NCBI RefSeq assembly: GCF_004355225.1
Contig: NZ_CP037933.1
Span: 1,116,001 to 1,180,000, forward strand
Source: Flavobacterium nackdongense
GTDB taxonomy: Bacteria; Bacteroidota; Bacteroidia; Flavobacteriales; Flavobacteriaceae
Direction: 5' to 3'
Length of the DNA: 64,000 nucleotides
In this document: positions 44,089-52,928 of the stretch, piece after piece
How the letters are laid out: every line of letters starts with the position of its first letter
Numbering within the stretch: position 1 is the stretch's first letter
Program-made: the position numbers and the translations under genes
Notes under the pieces: generated by a model
Database searches by the model: none
What the model was told of the DNA's origin: nothing
What the model saw: only the letters and a program-made list of their open reading frames with translations

Positions 44089-45444
44089 TTATCTCATTCC
44101 AGGCATTCCGGGCATTCCTTTCATATTTCCCATCATTTTCATCATATTTTTTCCGCCAGGTCCTTGCATCATCTTCATCATTTTGCTCATTTGTTCGAAT
44201 TGTTTCATCAACTGATTCACTTGTTCGACTTTCGTACCTGAACCTTTAGCAATTCTCGCTTTTCTCTTCACATCAATTATGGCTGGTTTCGATCTTTCTT
44301 TTGGTGTCATCGAATGTATTATGGCTTCAATATGCTTGAAAGCATCGTCTTCTATTTGCACATCTTTCATCGCTTTTGACGCTCCGGGAATCATCCCTAC
44401 TAAGTCTTTCATATTCCCCATTTTCTTCACTTGCTGAATTTGGGAAAGAAAATCATCGAAACCAAATTCATTTTTGGCGATTTTCTTTTGAATTTTTCTA
44501 GCTTCTTCCTCGTCGTAATGTTCTTGAGCTTTTTCTACCAAAGACACCACATCTCCCATTCCGAGGATTCTCTCGGCCATACGTTCTGGATAGAACACAT
44601 CGATAGCATCCATTTTTTCGCCAGTTCCTACAAATTTGATAGGCTTATTGACTACCGTTTTAATCGAAATAGCAGCACCACCTCGAGTATCACCATCTAA
44701 TTTGGTTAAAATAACACCATCAAAATTCAAAATATCATTGAAGGCTTTAGCTGTATTTACAGCATCTTGCCCCGTCATCGAATCGACTACAAACAAGGTT
44801 TCTTGCGGTTGAATGGCTTTGTGAACATTAGAAATTTCGGTCATCATTGCCTCATCTACAGCCAAACGACCGGCAGTATCTATAATTACGACATTCAAAC
44901 CTTGATGCTTTGCAAAACTAATCGCGTTTTGGGCAATTATCACAGGATTGGTATTGTCTGGCTCTGAATAAACATCGACTCCTATTGCCTCTCCAACTAC
45001 ATGCAATTGTTTGATGGCCGCAGGACGATAAATATCACAAGCTACCAAAAGTGGCTTTTTGTTTTTCTTGGTTTTAAGATAATTGGCTAATTTACCAGAA
45101 AAAGTAGTTTTACCAGAACCTTGCAAACCTGACATCAAAATAACAGTTGGATTTCCAGAAAGATTGATTCCAGCCACATCACCCCCCATCAATTCGGTTA
45201 GCTCATCTTTAACTAATTTCACTAATAATTGTCCCGGTTGAAGTGTAGTCAACACGTTTTGACCAATCGCTTTTTCTTTTACTTTAGTGGTAAAATCTTT
45301 GGCAATTTTAAAGTTAACATCGGCATCTAATAATGCACGACGCACTTCTTTTAGGGTTTCGGCAACGTTTACTTCGGTTATTTTTCCGTGACCTTTAAGG
45401 ATGTGAAAGGCTTTGTCTAATTTATCGCTTAAATTATCGAACAT
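44089..45444 (-). CDS. ffh: Signal recognition particle protein Ffh
   Basis: 451 residues. The N-terminal helical domain (NLSDKLDKAFHILKG) and the GTPase domain have GLQGSGKTTFSGKLA (G1), DTAGRLAVDE (G3) and TKLDGDTRGGA (G4). The C-terminal M domain is Met-rich (KMMKMMQGPGGKNMMKMMG) and binds 4.5S RNA and signal sequences. It targets membrane proteins to SecYEG with FtsY. Its promoter at 45471-45501 is close to consensus. Confidence 0.97.
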   Translation of the reverse strand: MFDNLSDKLDKAFHILKGHGKITEVNVAETLKEVRRALLDADVNFKIAKDFTTKVKEKAIGQNVLTTLQPGQLLVKLVKDELTELMGGDVAGINLSGNPTVILMSGLQGSGKTTFSGKLANYLKTKKNKKPLLVACDIYRPAAIKQLHVVGEAIGVDVYSEPDNTNPVIIAQNAISFAKHQGLNVVIIDTAGRLAVDEAMMTEISNVHKAIQPQETLFVVDSMTGQDAVNTAKAFNDILNFDGVILTKLDGDTRGGAAISIKTVVNKPIKFVGTGEKMDAIDVFYPERMAERILGMGDVVSLVEKAQEHYDEEEARKIQKKIAKNEFGFDDFLSQIQQVKKMGNMKDLVGMIPGASKAMKDVQIEDDAFKHIEAIIHSMTPKERSKPAIIDVKRKARIAKGSGTKVEQVNQLMKQFEQMSKMMKMMQGPGGKNMMKMMGNMKGMPGMPGMR

Positions 45445-45470
45445 AATGGTAAATATCTTTTATTGAGGTG

Positions 45471-45501
45471 CAAATATAAGCTAAAGTTGTAAAGTCTCAA
45501 A
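45471..45501 (-). promoter_or_regulatory. Promoter of ffh
   Basis: Read on the minus strand, TTTG (45501-45498) and TATATTTG (45478-45471) are separated by 19 bp, the same geometry as the trp promoter. The -7 box ends 26 bp before the ATG. Confidence 0.7.
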
Positions 45502-45534
45502 GTCACATACTTGTAAAATTCAGATAATATTCAA

Positions 45535-45560
45535 TAAAAAAACCAGCCGAAATGACTGGT
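45535..45560 (-). terminator. Terminator of the 45585 lipoprotein gene
   Basis: On the minus strand ACCAG and CTGGT form a short stem followed by seven T residues, 25 bp after the stop codon. Confidence 0.65.
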
Positions 45561-45584
45561 CTTCTAAGCTGCCCAATTAAAAAA

Positions 45585-46046
45585 TTAATTCTTTTCAAAT
45601 GTGATATAATCCGTACCTCCGCTGCCTCCGCTAACGTGAACCAACTTAATTTTTGTATCTGTTCGTTCGAGAATATTCCAATCGTCGGTAAGTTCTGCAA
45701 AATTTGAAGGAGAACTAAAGGCAATATTGAAATCCAAATCACTACTGGGACTATCGTCACCACTATTATCAGTAGTAACAGACCAAGTGCCTAAATAGGT
45801 GTTTGCGCCATTTGTAGCTGTTAAAACACTATTGGAACCAAATGTAAAATTATAACCGGTAAAATTTGAAGTTTCATTGACTCCCGAATCTTCATAAAAA
45901 GTGATTCTCCAAGTTCCCTTATTTACAGTATTTACAACTGGTGTAGGGTCAACACTAGTACTTGATGAACTATCATTACTACAAGAAAAAAATAAATTTA
46001 GCATTATAGCAATTACCACGACCTGTAAAACATTATTTTTTTTCAT
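45585..46046 (-). CDS. Lipoprotein of unknown function
   Basis: A 153-residue protein with a lipobox (LNLFFSC, Cys22) and a Ser-rich linker. The rest is beta-rich with GTWRITFYEDSG, TYLGTWSVTTD and a closing DYITFEKN, resembling small lipocalin-like or META-like folds without clear family evidence. A Gly/Ser-rich segment (SGGSGGT) precedes the end. It is transcribed alone, convergent with nothing, and divergent from the DUF2271 gene. Confidence 0.72.
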   Translation of the reverse strand: MKKNNVLQVVVIAIMLNLFFSCSNDSSSSTSVDPTPVVNTVNKGTWRITFYEDSGVNETSNFTGYNFTFGSNSVLTATNGANTYLGTWSVTTDNSGDDSPSSDLDFNIAFSSPSNFAELTDDWNILERTDTKIKLVHVSGGSGGTDYITFEKN

Positions 46047-46330
46047 TTATATTTTTTTAAGTTTCATATTGATAACGTTTTAAAAATAAAAATAGTATTT
46101 ATTCACTTTCAAAAATTTATTTTTAAGAGAAAAACGAATGGACTTGGAATTTTAAGAAGCCGACTTCAAATCCAAATAAAACAAAACTCAAGCGATAAAA
46201 AACGTGTGAATAGCAATACTTAAGATTTGATTAATATGACATTTATCATAATTTAACTTTCAGACAATCAATAACTTTGAAAATAGTTAAGCCCCAAAAA
46301 AATAATTATAAACTTAAAAAAAAACGCATT

Positions 46331-47185
46331 ATGAAAACAAAAGTAATTTCTTTTGCCATTTTTGCTGTAGTGCTATTCGTGACAGCAAACCTTTCAGCTC
46401 AAACTGCTGGAACAATGACCTTTAATTTTACAACTGTTCAACAAGGTACAAAAACAAAACAGGTAAATGCAGTGTGGATTGAAAATGCTAGCGGCACATT
46501 TATAAAAACGAACTTGCTTTACATTGGAGACAGCACAAGTGACCATTTGCCTCAATTTAGTCTTAAATCTGGCGCTAATGGAACTGCTACAAATGGCAAT
46601 GGGGCAGTTCAAGATGCTTCAACAGGTAATACAATAAATGCCATTACTGGAGCTACACGCACATCAAGTACTGCTCCTTTAGCTTGGGGTCCTTATTCAG
46701 TTTCTTGGGATGGCAAAACGGGTGCTGCAACTCCAGTTTTAGTGACAGATGGTAGTTATAAAGTATGGGTAGAAATGGCTTGGAATGATAATCCCGACTT
46801 GCACGATTTTATCAATACTGGCTATTCTTTTACCAAAGGAGCTTCAATAACAACTACTAATCCTAGCAATATTGGACCATTAACATCAATAACACTTACT
46901 TGGACCCCATCAGCTTTGAGTCTTGACAGCGTTTACAAAACAAAAATAGCTATCTATCCTAACCCAAGTAATGGAATAATAAATGTGCAGTACAATGATA
47001 TTCCTGTGAGCAAAATAGATGTTGTAAATGTTCTGGGGCAAGTAGTAAAATCAATAAAACTAGACGCATCTTCATCAGAAACTACAGAAAGTATTGATTT
47101 GTCTGGGAATGCAAACGGACTATACATTATTAATGTTTCAACAAATGAAACTTCCTCAAGCTATAAAGTCCTTTTAGATAAATAA
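46331..47185 (+). CDS. DUF2271 protein with type A T9SS sorting domain
   Basis: 284 residues from the ATG at 46331; an earlier start adds a basic tail ahead of the signal peptide and was rejected. After the signal peptide (end near NLSAQ) lies a DUF2271 domain: VNAVWIENASGTFIKT, WDGKTGAATP, and SYKVWVEMAWNDN. The last 75 residues are a type A sorting domain (IAIYPNPSNGIINV, NVLGQVVKS, GLYIINVST). It converges with an apbE gene; DUF2271 proteins commonly occur beside ApbE flavin transferases. A TAACTTTG box is at 46272-46279. Confidence 0.88.
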   Translation: MKTKVISFAIFAVVLFVTANLSAQTAGTMTFNFTTVQQGTKTKQVNAVWIENASGTFIKTNLLYIGDSTSDHLPQFSLKSGANGTATNGNGAVQDASTGNTINAITGATRTSSTAPLAWGPYSVSWDGKTGAATPVLVTDGSYKVWVEMAWNDNPDLHDFINTGYSFTKGASITTTNPSNIGPLTSITLTWTPSALSLDSVYKTKIAIYPNPSNGIINVQYNDIPVSKIDVVNVLGQVVKSIKLDASSSETTESIDLSGNANGLYIINVSTNETSSSYKVLLDK

Positions 47186-47206
47186 TATTTTTTTTTGAAA
47201 AAAGGG

Positions 47207-47243
47207 AAAAAAGCATTGGTCATTTTTGATTGATGCTTTTTTT
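47207..47243. terminator. Bidirectional terminator between DUF2271 and apbE genes
   Basis: AAAAGCAT and ATGCTTTT form a stem with A and T runs on either side, 22 bp after the DUF2271 stop. It could end both converging transcripts. Confidence 0.65.
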
Positions 47244-48250
47244 TATTCTTTAACGTCGGAAATGATTGCCTTCATATTTGGAGTTTCGTAAACCTGATAA
47301 TTTCCTGAATCATCCGAATAAATCAAATAAGCTTGCAATTCGGGATGTTTCATCAAAAAAACTTTCGCTTTTTCAAGTCCAAGAACCAAAACTCCTGTTG
47401 CATAGGCATCAGATATTATACATTTTTTGGCAAAAATTGAAACGCTCAATAAATTGTTTTTAGTGGGATATCCCGTTTTTGGGTCAATATGATGAGCATA
47501 TTTTACCCCATCTTCAATAATGAATCTGCGATAGTTTCCTGAGGTGGCAATGGCCATATTTTCTAATTTAGCAATGGCTTTAAGTGGATTTACTGATTCT
47601 TTATTGTCGATAGGTTTTTCGATACCAATTTTCCAATTACTTCCATCTGTATTTCGGCCCTTGGCATACACTTCCCCTCCTATTTCTACAATGTACGCTG
47701 CTATTCCTTTAGAATTTAAAAAATCAGAAACCACATCTACAGAATATCCTTGGGCAAATGCATTAAAATCCAAAGCTACTCTTGGGTCTTTCTTGATGAC
47801 TTGATTTCCTTTCAATTCAATTAATTGAAAACCAACGAAATTAAGTATGCTGTCAATTTCGGTTTTTTCTAACTTTTGTTTCGTACCGGGTCCAAAACCG
47901 TAAGCATTTACAAGTGGATAAACGGTGGGATCAAAAGCTCCATTAGTATTTTTCCAAACTTCCTTGGCCTTGTTAAAACACGCTTTAAAATATTGGTCAA
48001 CAATTACATTTTTATCATTAGAATTGATTCTAGAAATGATAGAATTGGGGACATAAGTGGAAACAGACAAATCAAAATTTTTAAGAATCTTTTCAATTTC
48101 TGGCTGAAAATTTCTGTTTTTTGCATCAAAATACGTGATATGATAGGTTGTTCCTTGAGCATTCCCCTCAACTTTTATGGGTGAGGATTGACCATAAATA
48201 GATGCTGTAATTAGCACTATAAATCCAAAACAAAACCAAATCTTTCCCAT
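47243..48250 (-). CDS. apbE: FAD:protein FMN transferase
   Basis: 335 residues of ApbE, which attaches FMN covalently to Thr/Ser of target proteins. A signal peptide (end near SIYGQ) places it outside the cytoplasm. Markers are GNAQGTTYHITYFD, the DFNAFAQGYSVDVVSDFL region, IVEIGGEVYAKG, and KYAHHIDPKTGYPT with the Mg-binding segment CIISDAYATGVLVLG. It follows cydB by 59 bp on the same strand and converges with the DUF2271 gene. Its flavinylation target is not in the window. Confidence 0.93.
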   Translation of the reverse strand: MGKIWFCFGFIVLITASIYGQSSPIKVEGNAQGTTYHITYFDAKNRNFQPEIEKILKNFDLSVSTYVPNSIISRINSNDKNVIVDQYFKACFNKAKEVWKNTNGAFDPTVYPLVNAYGFGPGTKQKLEKTEIDSILNFVGFQLIELKGNQVIKKDPRVALDFNAFAQGYSVDVVSDFLNSKGIAAYIVEIGGEVYAKGRNTDGSNWKIGIEKPIDNKESVNPLKAIAKLENMAIATSGNYRRFIIEDGVKYAHHIDPKTGYPTKNNLLSVSIFAKKCIISDAYATGVLVLGLEKAKVFLMKHPELQAYLIYSDDSGNYQVYETPNMKAIISDVKE

Positions 48251-48309
48251 AATTTCTATAGAATTAGAATATGTACATTATTTTTTTTGACAAAAAAATA
48301 CTAACTCCA

Positions 48310-49347
48310 CTAATAACTTGATTCATCTAATTGTACTTTCCCATTGAAAGTCTTGTATAAAAATAGAAAATAAAAAGCAAGTAATGGCGCACCAATCAAG
48401 ACTATAGTGAGCATAATTCCCAAAGATTTCTGAGAGGAAGCAGCATTATAAATGGTAATACTGTACTGAGGATCAATAGTCGAAATTAATAAAGTGGGAT
48501 ACAACTGAAAGGCAACTAGCATCAACAGAAATGCCATGGTTAATGATGAAAACACTAAAGCTTGAAAATATTTCTTTTTGGAAACCAATCGAGGCACATT
48601 AGCAACCGCTAAAAAAGATAAAACAGGCAAAATAAAAAACAACGGATTTTCCTTAAATTTATCAGTAACTCCAGGGATAAAAATTAAAGTATACAACGAA
48701 GTAATCGAAAAACAGGTGATGAAGAATATCATTCCCTTTTTTAATAAAAATGTCAATCTGGCGTGCAATCTTCCCTCGGTTTTTAGCAATAAAAAAATAC
48801 CGCCTTGCGTCATAAAAATAGACAAAGTGGTGCATCCAATCATTAGAGCATACGGGCTTAAAAAGGAAAAAAATATGCCTCCGTGGTAACTATAGTTTGC
48901 CCCTATTTCAAAACCTTGGATGACATTTCCTAACACCACACCCAACAAAAAAGCAATTGAGATATTCGAAACGGAATAAATTATATCCCAAGTTTTACGC
49001 CACCACAACATTTTTTCGGCACTTCTGAATTTGATTGCAGAAGATCGTAAAACCAACATCATCAAAAACAACATAAATGGAATATACATTGCCGATAACA
49101 TAGTGGCATACATCACTGGGAAACCCGCAAATAATGCTCCTCCACCAATGATTAGCCAAACTTGATTGGCATCCCAAATGGGGCCAATCGCATTGATAGC
49201 AATCCGTCGGCTCTCGTCTTTTCTAAAAAATAAATGCCAAGCTCCTGCTCCATAATCAAATCCTTCTAAAATAGCATAACCAGAAAACAATAATCCAACG
49301 ACTAAATACCAGAGTGTAGGGTAATCTATTCCTAAAAAAGTTTCCAT
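48310..49347 (-). CDS. cydB: Cytochrome bd ubiquinol oxidase subunit II
   Basis: 345 residues with about eight to nine membrane helices. The start is typical of CydB (IDYPTLWYLVVGLLFSGYAILEGFDYG), including the conserved GFD motif, followed by NAIGPIWDANQVWLI. It pairs with CydA, encoded 11 bp upstream, in the oxygen reductase with high O2 affinity. No small CydX gene was found downstream. Confidence 0.95.
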   Translation of the reverse strand: METFLGIDYPTLWYLVVGLLFSGYAILEGFDYGAGAWHLFFRKDESRRIAINAIGPIWDANQVWLIIGGGALFAGFPVMYATMLSAMYIPFMLFLMMLVLRSSAIKFRSAEKMLWWRKTWDIIYSVSNISIAFLLGVVLGNVIQGFEIGANYSYHGGIFFSFLSPYALMIGCTTLSIFMTQGGIFLLLKTEGRLHARLTFLLKKGMIFFITCFSITSLYTLIFIPGVTDKFKENPLFFILPVLSFLAVANVPRLVSKKKYFQALVFSSLTMAFLLMLVAFQLYPTLLISTIDPQYSITIYNAASSQKSLGIMLTIVLIGAPLLAFYFLFLYKTFNGKVQLDESSY

Positions 49348-49358
49348 AATCAGTAGTA

Positions 49359-50708
49359 TTAAATAGTTGCTAATTGATCTTGAACTTCGTCATCGTAGGG
49401 CCCGTGCTTAATTTTTTTATTTAAAGAATACAAAAACAGGGCAAACAAAAGGGAATAAACGACTAAAAATAAAATCAAAGAAAACAAAATCTGATTGGCA
49501 GAGACTTCTTGAGAAAATCCCTTGCTAGTTCTGAGATGTCCGTAAACTATCCAAGGCTGACGACCCATTTCTGCTGCAAACCAGCCCGCTTGATTGGCAA
49601 TTTGGGGCAATAAAACGGAAAACGAAAAGATCCACATAAGCCATTTGGTGTCAAACAATTTCCCTCGCCACCACAAAAAACAAGAGTAAGATGTGAGTGC
49701 AATCAAAAACATTCCAATCGAAATCATAATGTGATAAAATTGAAATACAGCATTTACCTGACCCGGTCTATCTTCTTCAGGAAAGGCATTCAATCCGGTA
49801 ATGGGCTTATTGAAATCTTGATAAACCAAAAAGGACAAGCCTCCAGGGACAGCTATTCCAGTTACTTCTTGTGTTTTATTGTTCACCCAACCCGCAAGGT
49901 ATAAATCTGCTGGAGCTGATTTGGCATAATGACCTTCCATAGCCGCCAACTTGGCCGGTTGATGTACTGCAACGCCATCGGCAGAACTATGCCCAGAAAG
50001 TAATTGGCTAAATGAAACTATGGTGGCTACGACCAAGGCAATTTTGAATGCTTTTTTTGAAATTTCTAAAAATATCCCTTTACGAATATAATACGCATGA
50101 ACACTTAAAACCATAAAGGCACCAGCCAAAAAAGCTCCTTGCCAAACATGAATTACGCGGTCTACACTTGAAGGATTAAAAACCATAGCCCAAAAATCGG
50201 TTACTTCGGCCCGTGCCATCAATCCCTCTCCGACGATATGGTAACCTGCAGGTGTTTGTTGCCAACTGTTGGCCACTACAATCCATACCGCTGAAAACAT
50301 CGAGCCTAAAAAAACTCCTATAGTCGAAATAAAATGGACTTTGGGAGAAACTCTATTCCAACCAAAAATTAATATCCCCAGAAAAGTACTTTCTAAACCA
50401 AACGCGAATAAGCCTTCGGCGGCTAATGCACTTCCAAAAATATCGCCGACGTATCGGGAGTAAACTGCCCAATTGGTACCAAACTCAAACTCCATAATGA
50501 TACCCGTGGCCACTCCAATACCGAAGGTTATAGCGAAAATCTTTAACCAAAACTTAGTTAAAACTTCATATTGTTTTAAACCGGTTTTCAGGTATAATCC
50601 TTCCATTATCACCATAATCAACCCAATTCCGATGCTCAACGGCGGATAGATGTAATGGAAAGCGATAGTGAATGCAAACTGAATTCGTGCTACTATTTCT
50701 ACGTTCAT
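49359..50708 (-). CDS. cydA: Cytochrome bd ubiquinol oxidase subunit I
   Basis: 449 residues, the compact type with a short quinol loop. The haem ligand region FAFTIAFHYIYPPLSIG near the N-terminus, the quinol-binding GRQPWIVYGHLRT and the multi-helix pattern define the family. The product oxidises quinol and, with CydB, reduces oxygen at haems b558, b595 and d without proton pumping. It suggests growth at low oxygen. Confidence 0.95.
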   Translation of the reverse strand: MNVEIVARIQFAFTIAFHYIYPPLSIGIGLIMVIMEGLYLKTGLKQYEVLTKFWLKIFAITFGIGVATGIIMEFEFGTNWAVYSRYVGDIFGSALAAEGLFAFGLESTFLGILIFGWNRVSPKVHFISTIGVFLGSMFSAVWIVVANSWQQTPAGYHIVGEGLMARAEVTDFWAMVFNPSSVDRVIHVWQGAFLAGAFMVLSVHAYYIRKGIFLEISKKAFKIALVVATIVSFSQLLSGHSSADGVAVHQPAKLAAMEGHYAKSAPADLYLAGWVNNKTQEVTGIAVPGGLSFLVYQDFNKPITGLNAFPEEDRPGQVNAVFQFYHIMISIGMFLIALTSYSCFLWWRGKLFDTKWLMWIFSFSVLLPQIANQAGWFAAEMGRQPWIVYGHLRTSKGFSQEVSANQILFSLILFLVVYSLLFALFLYSLNKKIKHGPYDDEVQDQLATI

Positions 50709-50922
50709 TATGCGTATTAAATTTGTTTGAAAAGAATCATCGTCAACAATAGCTTAGAAGCACTACCGCAGCAATACATAATTGTCGACACAATCATAAA
50801 AAAGTAAAATTACCACATTAAAACGCAAGTTTTAGGCGCATTAAGAGTAATTTAGTACTTGTTTATTCCTTACGGTATTGAAAAATGAATAAAGAATTTA
50901 ACGATTGATTCTACTAGCCGTT

Positions 50923-52701
50923 TTACATTCTTTCTGGAACAGCTATTCCTAATAATTGAAAGGCTAAAGCAATGGTATCGGCGACTTTTTTCGAAAGTTG
51001 TACTCGGAATATTTTTTTATCTAAATCTTCCTCTCCCAATATGGAAACAGCTTGATAAAACGAATTGTATTCGCGAACCAAATCATAAGTATAATTGGCA
51101 ATCAAAGCAGGACTGTGATTTTGTGCCGCATTCTGAATCACTTCTGGAAATAATTCGAGTTGTTTCACTAATTCTTTTTCCTTTTCGTGTAATATTTTTA
51201 TCGTACTCGGTGCCGTAAAATCAAATTGGGCTTTACGTATAATCGACTGGATTCTGGCGTAAGTGTATTGAATAAAAGAGCCTGTATTTCCTGCAAAATC
51301 AACGGATTCAGCGGGGTCGAAAAGGATTCGTTTTTTAGGATCGACTTTCAAAATGTAATATTTCAAAGCTCCCAATCCAATAGTTTTATACAATTTGACT
51401 TTCTCCTCGGCAGAATACCCATCCAATTTCCCTAAATCCTCTGCAATTTTCTGAGCCGTATCGGTCATTTCTTGCATCAAATCATCAGCATCGACCACGG
51501 TTCCTTCTCTTGATTTCATTTTTCCAGAAGGCAAATCTACCATCCCATAGGATAAATGATAAAGATTTTCAGACCAATCGAAGCCTAGCTTTTTCAATAT
51601 TAGAAACAATACTTTGAAATGGTAATCTTGCTCATTACCCACAGTGTAAACCATTCCACCTACATCCGGAAAATCCTTCACACGCTGAATGGCCGTTCCT
51701 ATATCCTGTGTCATATAAACGGCTGTACCGTCTGAACGCAACACGATTTTTCTATCTAAACCTTCATCGGTCAAGTCAATCCAAACCGAACCATCGGGAT
51801 CTTTTTCGAAAATGCCTTTTTCTAAACCAATTTGCACTACGTCTTTTCCTAACAAATAGGTATTGCTTTCGTAGTAATATTGATCAAAATCGACTCCCAA
51901 ATTTTTATAAGTTGTAGCAAAACCAGCATAAACCCACTGATTCATCATCTTCCAAAGTGACATAACTTCTTCATCACCTGCCTCCCATTTCAAAAGCATT
52001 TCTTGCGCTTCTAAGATAATTGGCGCTTGTTTTTTGGCTTCCTCTTCGGTTTTCCCTTCAGCCATTAATTGATTGATTTCTTCCTTATACGCTTTATCAA
52101 AAGCTACATAATAATTCCCAACTAGTTTATCTCCTTTCAAACCTGTCGATTCTGGAGTTTCGCTGTTGCCAAATTTTTTCCAAGCCAACATCGACTTACA
52201 AATATGAATGCCTCGATCGTTGATGATTTGTGTTTTGTACACTTTTTTGCCCGAAGCTTTGATGATTTCGGCAACGGAATAGCCTAAAAGATTGTTACGA
52301 ACGTGCCCTAAATGTAAGGGTTTATTGGTATTTGGCGAAGAATATTCAACCATAATCGCTTTATCTTCTGGACTTGGAGTAACAAAACCAAATTTTTCGT
52401 CTTTTCGAATTTCATTGAAAAAATTCAGGTAATATTCGTCAGAGATTACAATATTCAAAAAGCCTGAAACCACATTAAAACGGGATACTTCAGAAACATT
52501 TTCGACCAAATAATTACCAATTTTATTGCCTAATTCAACTGGATTACTTTTTACTAATTTCAATAAAGGAAAGATCACCATCGTGATATCACCTTCAAAT
52601 TCCTTGCGTGTGGACTGAAATTCAATTTTATCGATTGTGACGTTAAATAATGTAAAAACTGCTTTTTCTATTGAGGACGTTAGAATCTGTGATAGGCTCA
52701 T
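50923..52701 (-). CDS. argS: Arginine--tRNA ligase
   Basis: 592 residues of a class I synthetase. The HIGH-type motif is PLHLGHVRNN after EYSSPNTNK, the KMSKS position is taken by GKMKSREGTV, and the C-terminal anticodon-binding domain ends in FQLLGIAVPERM, as in most ArgRS. The N-terminal Add1 domain covers about residues 1-110. A TATATTTG box (minus, 52723-52730) lies 22 bp upstream. Confidence 0.96.
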   Translation of the reverse strand: MSLSQILTSSIEKAVFTLFNVTIDKIEFQSTRKEFEGDITMVIFPLLKLVKSNPVELGNKIGNYLVENVSEVSRFNVVSGFLNIVISDEYYLNFFNEIRKDEKFGFVTPSPEDKAIMVEYSSPNTNKPLHLGHVRNNLLGYSVAEIIKASGKKVYKTQIINDRGIHICKSMLAWKKFGNSETPESTGLKGDKLVGNYYVAFDKAYKEEINQLMAEGKTEEEAKKQAPIILEAQEMLLKWEAGDEEVMSLWKMMNQWVYAGFATTYKNLGVDFDQYYYESNTYLLGKDVVQIGLEKGIFEKDPDGSVWIDLTDEGLDRKIVLRSDGTAVYMTQDIGTAIQRVKDFPDVGGMVYTVGNEQDYHFKVLFLILKKLGFDWSENLYHLSYGMVDLPSGKMKSREGTVVDADDLMQEMTDTAQKIAEDLGKLDGYSAEEKVKLYKTIGLGALKYYILKVDPKKRILFDPAESVDFAGNTGSFIQYTYARIQSIIRKAQFDFTAPSTIKILHEKEKELVKQLELFPEVIQNAAQNHSPALIANYTYDLVREYNSFYQAVSILGEEDLDKKIFRVQLSKKVADTIALAFQLLGIAVPERM

Positions 52702-52928
52702 TTTAATCTGATTTTAAGGCTGCAAATATATGGATTTTCGTCGGATTTTGCGGCTAGTTTTTTCTGAAATAAATTAAGTTAAATTCCGTTATAGAGCCTA
52801 AGAACCTTCTAATAAGATCATTGATTTTGTTGCAGAAACATACTAAAATCAACTATTTTGTGTCTTTTATCGAAGAAATTATTTTTTATATCGATAATAT
52901 TATATTTTTACCCAAAATGCAAAGCCCT

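Noticed and set aside
45503..45763. An 86-residue frame overlapping the lipoprotein gene at 45585
   Set aside because: It overlaps a gene with a clear lipobox and includes the terminator, so it is a shadow.
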